Positions 45,301 to 57,151 of a stretch of DNA of 64,000 nucleotides are shown in pieces. Each line of letters begins with the position of its first letter. The stretch's first letter is position 1. This DNA is from Ustulina deusta (taxonomy: Eukaryota > Ascomycota > Sordariomycetes > Xylariales > Xylariaceae), in contig JAJNNX010000006.1 of NCBI GenBank assembly GCA_023159155.1, forward strand, positions 868,001 through 932,000. The letters are read 5' to 3'. Below the pieces are notes generated by a model. It was not told where the DNA came from. It worked only from the letters and a program-made list of their open reading frames with translations, and did not search any database. Both the position numbers and the translations under genes were made by a program.

Positions 45301-48300
45301 GATGAAAACCTCTGTTCCGGAAGACTGAAGCTTCTGGCTGGAGTTCTGGGCTTAGTCATTAATCTCATCATGGTGGTAAGACAAATGCGTCTCTCATCGT
45401 TTTCCTGCAAGGGAAGTTCAGAACGTCCTTCTGACCCTTCCTAAGATCGGTACTATACCTGTGGTACCTTTCGCGTGATCATGGATGCATGCACCCATTC
45501 GTCCATTTGTACAAATCCACTTCTTCTCGCTGATGGACTATCCTCAAGCCTGGTACCACTCCAGGACAATGTACATTGTTTGGGGCTGACACTTTCCCGT
45601 CCTACTACTCGGTACATATCCTCTCTCCTTTGAGGGTCTCGCTTCCCGCAATTGGGCGATCTCTAGGCTCCAGTGCAACGCGGAAATTGCCGCGCCAGTT
45701 GATCATCGGGCCTAGTAATACAGCCAGCACCGAGTCGAGCAGCACCCAAGCCTTATAGTCAAGGCAAGATTCGGCAGTGCAACCCCATTCGTCCCGGGCG
45801 TTTGATCCTAGTGATTCCATGAAATCGCAACAATGAAGCCACTTCGAGTAAGAAACCCCAAATATCCTGTTTTCTGGAACTACCAGCCAAGAGCCACCTG
45901 GCTTTGTATCACTCCAACATGGATATAGGTGATCATGGACGGAAGATGGCGTCATCTTAGCACATTAAACTGAGTTGGGAGATTAAGGTCTGGAGAAGCA
46001 ACAAGATGAGGTATAATACACTAGATTCTACGGCTAACCAGGTTACATCAATAGCTGCAGATCGCCTCCGGGATACGGTTGCCATTGGTGCTTGACAGGG
46101 CGGTACACATCGTGTCACCCAAACTTTTAACTTGTTCGGGTGCCGATTATGTGGACGGCTAGAAAGCCTACCAGAATGAGGGATCATTCGCTTACAATAT
46201 CTGAAAGAAGCAAATTTGGAGCCTTTCTACTGGTCAAGCCCGTCCGGAAATACGGTCAAATGATATGTTGGTCTAAAATTCAGAGGCGCAAAGAATTGCA
46301 TCTGGATTGCATCTGCCGTCCCCGAATCGTTATACCCAACGCTAGCTTATAATTTGTCTGACAGAAGTATCTGGATTCAGAAGTCTGTCCGAAGCAAAGT
46401 GAGAATAGTATCAAGGATCTTGTGTCTAATGGTAGCTAATCGACACTTGTTGTTGTGCGAATATCTCCAAATGACATTCGGAGATGAATCCCAGAGTGCA
46501 TTGTGACATATAGCAAATGATTAAGCTGTCTAACTCATGCCCCAGTGCGGGTGAAATCTCAGTCGAGTACGTATATATGCCCATACCTTCTATACCTAGG
46601 TATCTAGGTAAACCATTGAAGAGCCAAGCTATATAATCATCATTTACCTAAGGCTATTGTTTACAGTACGATCAACTGATTCGCTATTCGATCCGTTGGA
46701 CTGGATTTCGGGGGTCTTGATATCGCTACTCGGTGGAGGACAAAATTTGGCGAAAAAAGGGTCTGCGTGCTACGAGCAGAGAAAGCCTTTTTTTTCTTCC
46801 GGCTTACATTCGTTTCCGTTTCTGTTTCCTTTTTTTCCTTTTTTCCTTTTTTTTTTACGTTGTCCTCCAATCGTGGTGATCCACGTCCCGTAGGGTCGGT
46901 CGATTGATGACTATGCAGGACGTTCAGGCGTGCCATCTAAATTGTAGCACTGGTCCTAATCCCAGTAGACGGTACTATCACCTCCTGACAGCTCGAGAGG
47001 GTATCGGGCATATGCAGGGCACACCAATACCCTAGGTACTGCTGCAGTTGAGACTATCTAGGTAATATACATTGAAAAAGCCTGCCGTCTTCGCCTCGCA
47101 CGGGGCTGGAAACTCTATTGAATCACGGCAGCTGTATCCTGGTGCCTGATCCAAAGAACAAATCATATGTCGGTTCCGGCGCCAAAGAGGGGGATGCATT
47201 GAGCTGCATGGGGCTACTGTAAATGTGACTTCGTGGACTGAGAGTCTTCCAGATATCGGATAACTGGTGTACCACGAAGTTCCATCACATCCATACCTAT
47301 AATCATACCGTAGTAGTGAGGCACCTTCTCGACACAGCTTGGCTATCAGATCAGTTTGCGAAATGAAAAGCTTGCCCCCTTGATGAGGCTGATCACAAAA
47401 AGAAATGGATGGAGTTTACCCAGTCTAGGTAGAACATAGGTGGATCGCAAGGATGATAGTGCCAAGGGTCTCCATGTTTCGGCAATGGTCGTTAGGGCTA
47501 GATTGCTTTTTCTTGGACTACCCTAGAGGATCTGTAAAGGCCGGGGAAGCGATGGGAAACAAACACCTTCGCGCTGCGACCTGTCAGCCACGTGAATGAA
47601 ATCGGAGCACTGATCCAGTATGACAGTGGGCTCGAGCGCGTGGGACTCGTTTGTCACGCGTTTATGTAGGTACACTACAGTGCTGTAACCTAGACAGTGG
47701 CCATTTCGTGGGTTCTGTCTCATTTGCCGATGGATCTCGGTCCACTTGTCGATACATCACGCCAGAAAGCCGCTTCGAACTTCCGCCAAGATGGCTTTGC
47801 GCTGGGGTAAGTTGGCAGGCAAGAGTTACCGGTAGGATATCAGAACTCGTTTAGGCGCTACTGTAGCGCGCAAAACCATCCCTCACATTTCATCTCCCGT
47901 GAGGGGCACGGTCTGCTTTCTCGGAAGCCAGCCAGTGGGCTGCAACGCGACCGGCAAAGACGTTGAATGTCCTTACTCGGCTCTAAGATATGCAGGTGTG
48001 GTTACAGAAACTGTGTCGTTGACCTCTCGTCGGGATCGCCAATCCGCCAGTTGTCTGTTGCGCTTACCCCTGGCTTGAACTCCTGTGCAGAAGGCCGGGA
48101 GTCAACATTCGATGATATTCTTTGGAAGAGTTGGTAGGTGACGTGGATGCTGCAGGTGAGTGAGGGAGTGCCGCTTGCATCGCTGCGAAAGAGGAATCGG
48201 TGGTCGTCCTATTGCCTATACTTTTCCAGGGGATGGCACACAGCCTTCGCATGGTCACGGTCATGAGGACCTTTGGCAACGAAGTGTGCCTTGGCAGAGG

Positions 48301-51300
48301 CCAAGGAACTTTTCCTTCGGATGATCTACCGCATCCAGCGATCCTTCTATCGGGTGTCGGTGAACACTGCTTAGTCTGAGCTGAATAAGGAAAATGTATT
48401 GGTCACACTTGATCAAGCGGTCATTAGGTCTTGCTGAGTGTACCAGCCAACGTCACCTTCTGGCATGTTATGATACTGGATCGATCTCCATTTATCCGCG
48501 ACCCTTGCTCCCGAAGGTCCCAGCCCAACGGCCTGGGTTGAGCATCTTGGCAAGTGTAACCGCTGGAGGAAACCCTACAGTCAGTGCAAAGTAGGTAGTG
48601 TACGTGTATACCGGGATAGAGAGTGCCCCAAGACCCTGTACAAAAAGTTGGTGATTGTGAACATTCTCCACTCTCGAGTATTGTTCGCAGATGTGTCTTC
48701 CGTTTGTTGTTTAGTATTACTTTCTCCGAGAACGTCTACCTCGATCTTGTTTCTCCACTTGTCCTCGTGGTCGTTGGTTCTGTCTCTTGTTACAAGTTTT
48801 CGGAACCTGATTGAAGTTTAGGATAAGAGATCACTTGTCTAAGGCAAACTCAGCTGGGTCGAGTTAGACACGCGCGTGCGAACGCATACCGATAATTTTT
48901 TTTAATAGAAATCCTATTTGTTGCTGGTTCGCTTTTTCAAACCAGACGCGTGTCATTTGCTATACACCTTCGGTCCAACTGAGAGTTGATACTGGGTGTT
49001 TAAAAGTATCATACATGAGCAAAATTGTGTCTGCAACACTACGTTCCTCGGCTAACAGTGGTCCGGGCTGAAACTAATTGCTAGGTATCATGTTCACGCA
49101 TGCAGATAATTTCGGACACAATGCGGCTCAGCATATAACGCCAGCTAGTGAGCAAAATATGTTGCTATGCTCAGAATTTTGCGAGCGGTTCCCGCATTGG
49201 GTATGAATAATTCGATCCTCACTGGCGGGTTAGAGATATCTGAAATAGACGTGCATCGTTACTTGTTCTAGCTGAAGAAACATGCGGTATAGGTGCGTTG
49301 CATTGCAGCTCTGCAGTGTCCGGCCAGAGCTATCCATTACGGGCACTTCTGAGCGACAAACCCATTATTATGAGAACTCTCTGGGCCGGATATAAGTCTT
49401 CCATGATTCAATTCAACATCCCCTGGGAATGTTAAGGGTTTGTCTGTGTAGAGATCATATTAAACGAAACCTAAACATTTCTTGTATTAGTTTATATTGA
49501 TCAGTGATATAGGGGTGTAGGCATATCCCTTGGGTTACTACATGAGCGTGTGCAACTACCATCTACACATAGTAGTATATTTACCGAAAAAGCCTATGTC
49601 TGTAAACATCTGTATAAGAGAACCCGCCACGTCGGACCATAATGAAGGAAAGACCAAATAATTTAGAAAGGCATGTGGGGCCGAAATGAAGACTCTAATC
49701 CGATTTGCTTGCTATTACGGTATGGGATGTGGTCAGATGAATGTTACATGGGCTGTAGTGCACTGAGTCTCGGGCCGCTTGCCAACGCTCGAGGTGAAAG
49801 TCCAGTACATTATGGGAGCCAGGTCACCGGGAACGCATTACATGAGTGCACAAAGTTTGGTGGGTGTGTACTGGACACTGGCTTGGCTGCCTACTTTCGC
49901 CATGGGGAGACTGGGGGGAGCTCCGTAGAGACTGGGCATATCTGCACTGATCAGCATTCACATATTACTTGCAGGCGCGGTTTCGGGGTTGAGGGTCTGG
50001 GTGCCTCTAGCTGAATTGCTCAGAGAACAAACGTCGGGACCAGAAGAGTTTTTTTTTATTCGTAAGCTCTAGTGGAAACTGTATCTTCATTGGCCGCTAA
50101 AACTGAGCAAATAACCTTTATTGGACCGTTAGTGTTCCTCACGGAGTCGAAATTTAGGAGTGAAGTACTGTCAAGCCGATATACCCAGTGTAGTGTAATT
50201 GGCGAACGGGCCACGACGTGTCATGCTAATATGAATTCGGACTACGGGTGACGATAATATACCGTACACTAGAGTATTTCGGAGCCTGAGCCGCAGGGGC
50301 GCAACGGTTGTTATTATCACTCATGTGTCATCCATGGTCGGGATCCTCATCACAGTAGTATTATTAAACACACAAGAAGATCTCGGGAGCCTCAGTCGCG
50401 CGGTTCTATTGGGGAAATGCGCCGACGTCTGCGCCGTTATTAGTAGCCACAAGCACCCCAGTCCTAAATAGGCCGTCGCAAGGGCAATCCCGGTCCTGGC
50501 CGTTGTGAAGAGGCTTGAGTCGGTTTAGCGAAGCTGACTCTTTTGCAAGCACAAGTTCGAGGCTTCAAGCTGAGATTGTTCCAGTACACTCCAAGTACCA
50601 AGATGACTTGTTGGCTTGCTCCTAATTACATACCTAGTACCTACCCTACCTGATCACCCTTGTGTGTGTGCAGATCATCATCCTAGCTGAGATCTACGAG
50701 CTAGTGTAATCTGCCCTTCTGCATTTCTGCTTTCGTCGTCACACGCAAGGGTCAGGTTCCGGAGAGGTCCAGAATGTCGGTGACACTAAGATTTACGAAT
50801 TTCTCTCATCACGGCTTGGACTAGGATACGCGTTCTGGTCCAAGTTCTATCCGAGCAAAGTGTTCAGCCGAGATACCTACCAGCGTTTCTCAAAAAAGAC
50901 GGAAGAGATAAGCCTGGCCAAGAGTATTGACGGAAACTCGTGATCGACGAATCGGCAACGAAACATGCGGCATCTAGTGGGACAAGATCAGCGTGGCGTC
51001 ACATTAGTGTTCTTCGCTTACGAATATCCACTTAATTTGCCCAATTGCACCCGCAACTTGATGGACAGGAAGGAGGGAGGACAATGTTGACGACTATAAA
51101 CTTATTAGTCCTTGGTCGGCGACAAAACAAAGAGGGCATAACCAAACCTCTTCCCTATAATATGTTTTGGTAAGATCAGTTCTACACTATTAATCACTGG
51201 AGTAAACCACATAAGGCGAGAAGCCTATGCGTAGCGTTGCTATACACTTTAGCCTTAGGAATACAGAAATATGTAGCATGATTGCAGTACACTAACTGCA

Positions 51301-54300
51301 TATAGGAAGTGTTGTTTCCATACCGTCCGTCAACTCCAAGGGGCTTGGCGTAATGTTTGGTGTCGTTACTAGTGTACTAGTAGTTATCGGAGGGCACTAG
51401 TTTGGGGGATAATTATGTAGATACTCGGCATGTATGTATCGATCATCGACCAGGATATACGAAAGCCGCCGAGGTAGCCCCGTGTCCTTAATTTTGCCTT
51501 GAGGCTGGACTCTCCGGGGAACAAAGGTGGTCTGAGAGACACAGGAAAAGAAACGCCACAGCGGGTGAAGATCCTACACCCTTCTTAGCGTAGCCCTGTC
51601 AAGACAAGACGGCAAGGATCTCTTCCCAGCCTCCAATCTTCAACGGTCACCTTTTGTCAAAGCCTCACGAAGTCGTTCCCGATTCGGTTAGACGCCAGAT
51701 CCAATCCTATTGAGGTATAAGACCAGGTAAGTTTTGCCCAGCAACTCACCGTTACACGTGTACATAAGTTACGATCATGACATGTACCTAGACTACCCAA
51801 AACCTTGGATTATAGGATTGTACCGCTACAGTACCGCAGAACAAGCAAGAAGTCCTAGCCATCCTACCGAACTTACTATCGATTACCGACATGTTATCAG
51901 CTCGTTGATTGATATCATCCCATTCCCGAAGTGGAATATGTAACGTCCCATCTCCCATAGGAAATGAAAATCGTGATGTATGCCAGCCAAGTGTTCGCAT
52001 CTTACTTCTATACCAGAAGCGGCTTTTCCAAATCCACTCAATTGGGTGATGAGGCACTACTGTGGCCGCCTTCGCACTCTCAACAGAAGACGCGGCTATG
52101 GTTTGTATATGTACATCGCATAGGTATAGGTGTAGCCGAGATCATTCTCCTGGTCTGATTGGGGTAGCGCATATTGTCACTTTCTACTGCCTTCGGCGTG
52201 GGCACGCCGGATGAGTATCTCATGGCACGCCGTCATTAACATGGAAATGTGAACTACTGGGCATGTAGGTGCGCTTTTCGCCTCAACTTGTCTCGATGTA
52301 CTAGCTTTAGTATCTTGTCACTGTCCAGCATTTATGAGATTGCTAAACATCAAATCCTGACCAACACTCTTTATAACTTGACGACTTAGAGAAGAAGAGC
52401 GCAAGTCATAGTATTAGTACTAGTAAGATACTAGTAGAGCGGCATGTGTACAATCGACACAAAGTAAGTTCATAACACTTCGGTTTCCGAGGAATTACCC
52501 CATCTACGTTGACCATGAAAATACTTGGGTTGGCTAGGCCCCCATATAGAAGTACTCACCTGAAAAGAACTCCATTACAACTTCTTTAAACTTTATGGCA
52601 AACTCAACTACTATAACTATTTATTATATAAAATGGTGGCTCTACACTAGGATCAAATGATTTTTAATAGTATGTTAACCTAAGATTTATACATTAAAAA
52701 GTTTGGCCTTGATAGCTATAGAAAAGTCATATTTGGAGTCGCTATTTCCTGTCAACCTGCCCGTACTTGGCGCATACCAAACTACATGCAACCATACCTA
52801 ATTTGGGTTAGACCTAGCCAGTGTCGAGACTTTTCATCGCCAACATCCGTGGGCTACGAGAAATGGTCAGGCGCTGAACGGACAATCGAAGTCCTGCAGC
52901 TCACGTCTCACATCCAATGTGCATCCCGATGCTAGGCGTGGCTCCCTTGAGACGCCCTCTGCGGGAAGATACTCGGGATTTTGGTTCTGTCATGCTGTTC
53001 ATACGGCGAGTTTTACCAAGACCGCCAGGAGGTGTGATGCCGATATTATGCTAAGACTCTCTTATTAGTGCATACACCGTCTGTACGCCGTCGTTCCAAA
53101 GGAGAATACTAGATCCTACAATATATCCCTTGTCCAGGCGGCAGTTAGTCACGGACCTCTCGTGATTCGAGCCACACACTAAATACCCGAGAAACGTAGC
53201 GTATTAGCAATGTTAGCTTGCGCAAGCGATTGCTTTTCCTTGGCACCAACCATTATCTTGGTTAATTGGTACTATGACCTTGTAGAGTAAGTAGGTTTCG
53301 GCACTCTCAGGAACCAACCCTCTTTTCTAACATCCATCGCAGTCGTCCATATCAAGAGGTACCGACTTGAGTCCTCCCAGGATGAATGACAACACTACCC
53401 TGGAACTCGAAGGGCTCGTGAATTCCGAAGAAATCAGAAGTGGAAGTGGTCCCCGTTATTAGTGTATTTGTCTTCAGACGAAGTTCCATGCCTATACTAC
53501 ACTACACTACTTGTATCTATCCTGCAAAGCCTCATGGATTTGGACGAGACTAGCCTTGCGTAGGCAAGTCTATAGTATCATGTAGTATACGTAGCGGGCC
53601 AAAGGAGTATAAGCGACTCCCACTAATGACGATCTCTGCCTCTAGGAGCATGATCTACTGAGATTTGGCTTAATCTTCAGCGGAAATCCCCGGATGACGA
53701 CTAGAATAGCCCGCGAGACTTGCACATAATAAATAATCTCTTATGAGTAGCATGCCCTCGCTAGAAGCGGGACCAATATAATACGGCACATACTTGCAAA
53801 CCATCTAAACTCTAGTGTCCTATTTCAAAGACAAATTAACCCCCCCTTCCCTCAAAAATTCGCCATTTTTAATTAGGGCCCTTTCGTGTATGTATTGTTA
53901 AATTCTCTTATTCCTTCTATCTTGTTTGGTTATTTGGTTCATCTTTGAAGTGGTAGAGTGAATTAGGTATGTAAGTATATGTGCCGTGTCATGCTGGTCC
54001 CGCTTCTCCCCTCACCGGTGAATCCGCTTCCAGGTATCTCATCGTATAGGTGTTGATAACTGGCAGCCATCGAGTACACGGCCAACATTACAGCTAAGGA
54101 GGTAGGACATGTATCTCGTTCTTCAATCTCATACCAACAATCTTTGGTCAAGTTGTACCCATGGTTGACCTACTCGCTACCTAATAGAGCACTAATTAAA
54201 TGGGTGCTATGTACTTTGCGCTGATTGACGTAGGCGAGTTTAGGTTCACATCTAGTACTAAAACGCGTCCAACTAGCTAAGTACATTTCGACATGTGTAG

Positions 54301-56162
54301 TGTACTGTAGAAGACTGGTCTGTACTGGATTGTAATCCGTAAACGTCCTATAAATAACTAGTCGCGCACCACTATACCTACTACGTCGAACCTGTCTGTT
54401 ACCAGTCCATTACCAGATATTAGAAGATGCTAGTAGTAATGCTAGTATTGACCATGTGCTGTCGTACCTAGTGCATACCAGTGTTGCATTCATGTATTTT
54501 AGTCAAAGCACACGCTTTGTAGGTACTGCTATCACCGTAGAAACTATGCGAAATATGCTTCACGAGAGGCATGGACTACAGTGTAGTGCAATGCGATATA
54601 TATACCTATATTACTATAGTGTAGTATTCTATGTTGTACTCGAGTCAGGGTTGTAAAAGAGTTCTTGAACATCCTACGCTAGTTCTTCCATCGCCTGGGT
54701 TCATTCTCACCAGTCCCATTGTGGTGAGCGCTACTCCGTATTGTATAATTTACCCAAGCATAATTATGTTCGAGGAGCGCCATCAAATGAGTTCGTGGGC
54801 TCTTAGCAGGTAGATCACGGCAACTTCCCGAACCGATGGCTCCCTGATGCAGTGTGTTTCTGGCAGCTGACAATTCAACCCTGGGCGCCAGGATCTAGAC
54901 TTCAGAATTGGTACAAAGGAACTTCTTCAGCATGAGGACGAACAGATCGAAACATGCTGCAACAGAGGCAGCAATCATCCGAAGTCTGACGAGTGCATGG
55001 TGTGTGTGACGTCTTGACCCGTGGGGATGAACGGCATAAGAATACATCAACAATCCGGTCACAGCAGGAGACGGGCCACGCCTGGGCATGGCAGGGATGA
55101 GGCTTTTGCGGCGTCAACCGTCATCGGTCCCAAGAAAGGCGAGTCGAGTATCGTCTCAAGCTCCCCCCCTCGTCGGTCCCCTGCCTTGAGGTCGTTTGGG
55201 CAAGGACCCTGGCTTAAAACGCCTCGAGGCAGGGGGTCAGTGACCGGCTAGCCGGACGGTATTATATTCCTGAAGTGGTAATGGTGGCCCGAGAAGGCCT
55301 GCACACCCGCATCCTTTAGCTGGCTCTGATCTACTGCGTACCGATATACCCCTAGCGGCACACTGGATGACAAGGACTTGGTCCCTAACCACCAGTAATA
55401 CTCGTACCTACCTACACTATACAGCAGCACCCGTCACGACCACAGAGATGACAGACGGCTTTCGTTGACCTTGCTTGTTGATGCGTAGTACAAACAGTAC
55501 ACCAGTGGTCGTTTGACCTCGGGTCATCCTTGATGACAGTACTGGACACGCTCATTCCATCAGATCTCGGCGCCGATGGGGATCTCGCTGGTACGTACCG
55601 TAACCCGCGCTGGATCCTGCCACTGGGACTTCGATGCGGGCGAGTTTACAATCCCTGCTCACGTCCCCGTCATTGCTCCAGGAGTCAGAGCCCATGTCCA
55701 CCTCCTCCATTAAAAGGAGGCGCTATAAAAACAAAACGCCCCTGCCGCTGATGCAGGAGTACTTTCGATACTGACGATCGACTGTTGCTTTCATCCCAGG
55801 TCTGCCGTGGCCCACGTCTAATTTGTAACAGCTTTTCTCCAGGGATTCACATTAGATTAGCACATGATCGTCTTCATCTTGTACACACATCCGGGAGATC
55901 TGATGGATACATCATCTAGCGTCACCTCGCTTCCTTTCATCCCACCATATATATTTAACTACCCACACTCCCTCGTCCTAGCCCACATATGAACCTGTCT
56001 TTGAGTCTAGATATATCGACATACATGGAAACTATTTATTAATGAACAATACCAAATAACCGAAAGGCGGCCCGACGCGCTCATAATAACCACAACTACA
56101 ATCACCTCTCATTCTATCGTCGGTCATTTGGGAACTTGACGTTTATTGATTCGCAAGATAAG
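42316..56162. other. Long gene-free region
   Basis: Nearly 14 kb in which every open frame is short, lacks recognisable motifs and lacks coding-type third-position bias. I found no transposase, reverse transcriptase or RNA gene. Composition is ordinary to mildly AT-rich, not RIP-like as at the left end. Recurrent short words (GTAGTGTA/TACACTAC and GTAGGTA/TACCTAC) are scattered through it. An imperfect hairpin lies at 55179-55234. The last kilobase should contain the C2H2 regulator promoter, with a TATATATTTAAC stretch at 55947-55958. Confidence 0.45.
55179..55234. repeat. GC-rich imperfect hairpin
   Basis: CCCTGCCTTGAGG (55179-55191) pairs with CCTCGAGGCAGGG (55222-55234) at 12 of 13 positions, and pairing extends one or two bases outward. 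The loop is about 30 nt. No T-run follows, so it is not a simple terminator. Confidence 0.6.
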
Positions 56163-57151
56163 ATGGCGACAGCCATATATGCGAACCAGCCTGGTGCTCA
56201 CTACGGATATCCCCAACCACCACCCTCGCCCCCAATGGACGAGGCTTCCAAATGTTCTCTTCCCTCGATCTCGAACTTGTTAGTAATGGCCGATGCCGGG
56301 TCACCAACATCTGAACACTCCCCTCAGTCGCAACCAAGTATGAATCTCTTTTCCCAACACGAAGCCTCATGCTAAGAGAAGGAATAGCATCTTCAACAAA
56401 GGCAGAGACTCGACCAAATTCTTCTCATTATTCAAGCAGTGGGCCTTCCCGAGCCGCTCTGCCTCCCACGCCACCTATGAGCACTGATGCGTCGTTTGAG
56501 GGATACAACTCGCCTTCAGCAAAGTCACTTACCCAAGTGCCAGTAATATCCGGAACAAACTACTACTATGAGACGACACCTCCGGTAGAGGATGTTCATC
56601 GCCAACACATGAACCCGGTTGTTTCGCGATTACCAATGCAACCTCAGTCATATTCCCCACAGGCTTTCGCATCATCATACTTGAGTCAACCGGCAATGCC
56701 CACTTATTATGCGCACCCGCTCCCTACAGCTCAGTCTCAAATATCCGGACTCTTCTATCAGAGGCCATTACCACAGGCAGGTCTACCCAGCCATTTCCTC
56801 TGGGGGTATTGAGCTTCAACGCTGACCTTGCTGCAGACCTTTCCCCCTCTCCCTGTCACCGTTTCACTGACACCATCATCGGGAGCCAACCCGTGGCAAC
56901 ATCACCACTATATCTCACCATCGTCTGCCGCATCTTTTCCTCAGTCTCAAGATCGGTACATATGTCAGACTTGCAACAAAGCCTTCTCACGGCCAAGCTC
57001 TCTACGCATCCATAGCCACTCACATACGGGAGAGAAGCCTTTCAAATGCCCCCATGCGAGCTGCGGCAAGGCCTTTAGCGTCCGGAGTAATATGAAGCGA
57101 CACGAACGAGGATGCCACAGTTTCGAAAGCAGCAACCCTTCTTTACGCTAA
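56163..57151 (+). CDS. C2H2 zinc-finger transcription factor
   Basis: Exons 56163..56337, 56388..56776 and 56837..57151 give 292 residues. Intron 1 is GTATGA, CTAAG branch, AATAG. Intron 2 starts with GC (CAG|GCAGGT) and ends CTGCAG with a CTGAC branch; it is needed to restore QRPLPQTFPPLPVTVSLTP. The N-terminus contains MDEASKCSLPSISNLLVMAD, and the middle is Pro/Ser/Tyr-rich. Two fingers near the C-terminus are YICQTCNKAFSRPSSLRIHS (Cys231, Cys234, His247, His251), linker HTGEKPFK, and CPHASCGKAFSVRSNMKRHE (Cys259, Cys264, His277, His282). Paired fingers ending SNMKRHERGCH are typical of fungal developmental regulators such as FlbC-like proteins. A nuclear DNA-binding role is firm; the target process is inferred. 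The ATG at 56163 was chosen; the frame extends upstream only to a TTG. Confidence 0.92.

Noticed and set aside
49673..50014. A 113-codon + strand frame rich in Cys and Gly
   Set aside because: No signal peptide, no domain and no third-position bias; likely chance in a gene-free region.
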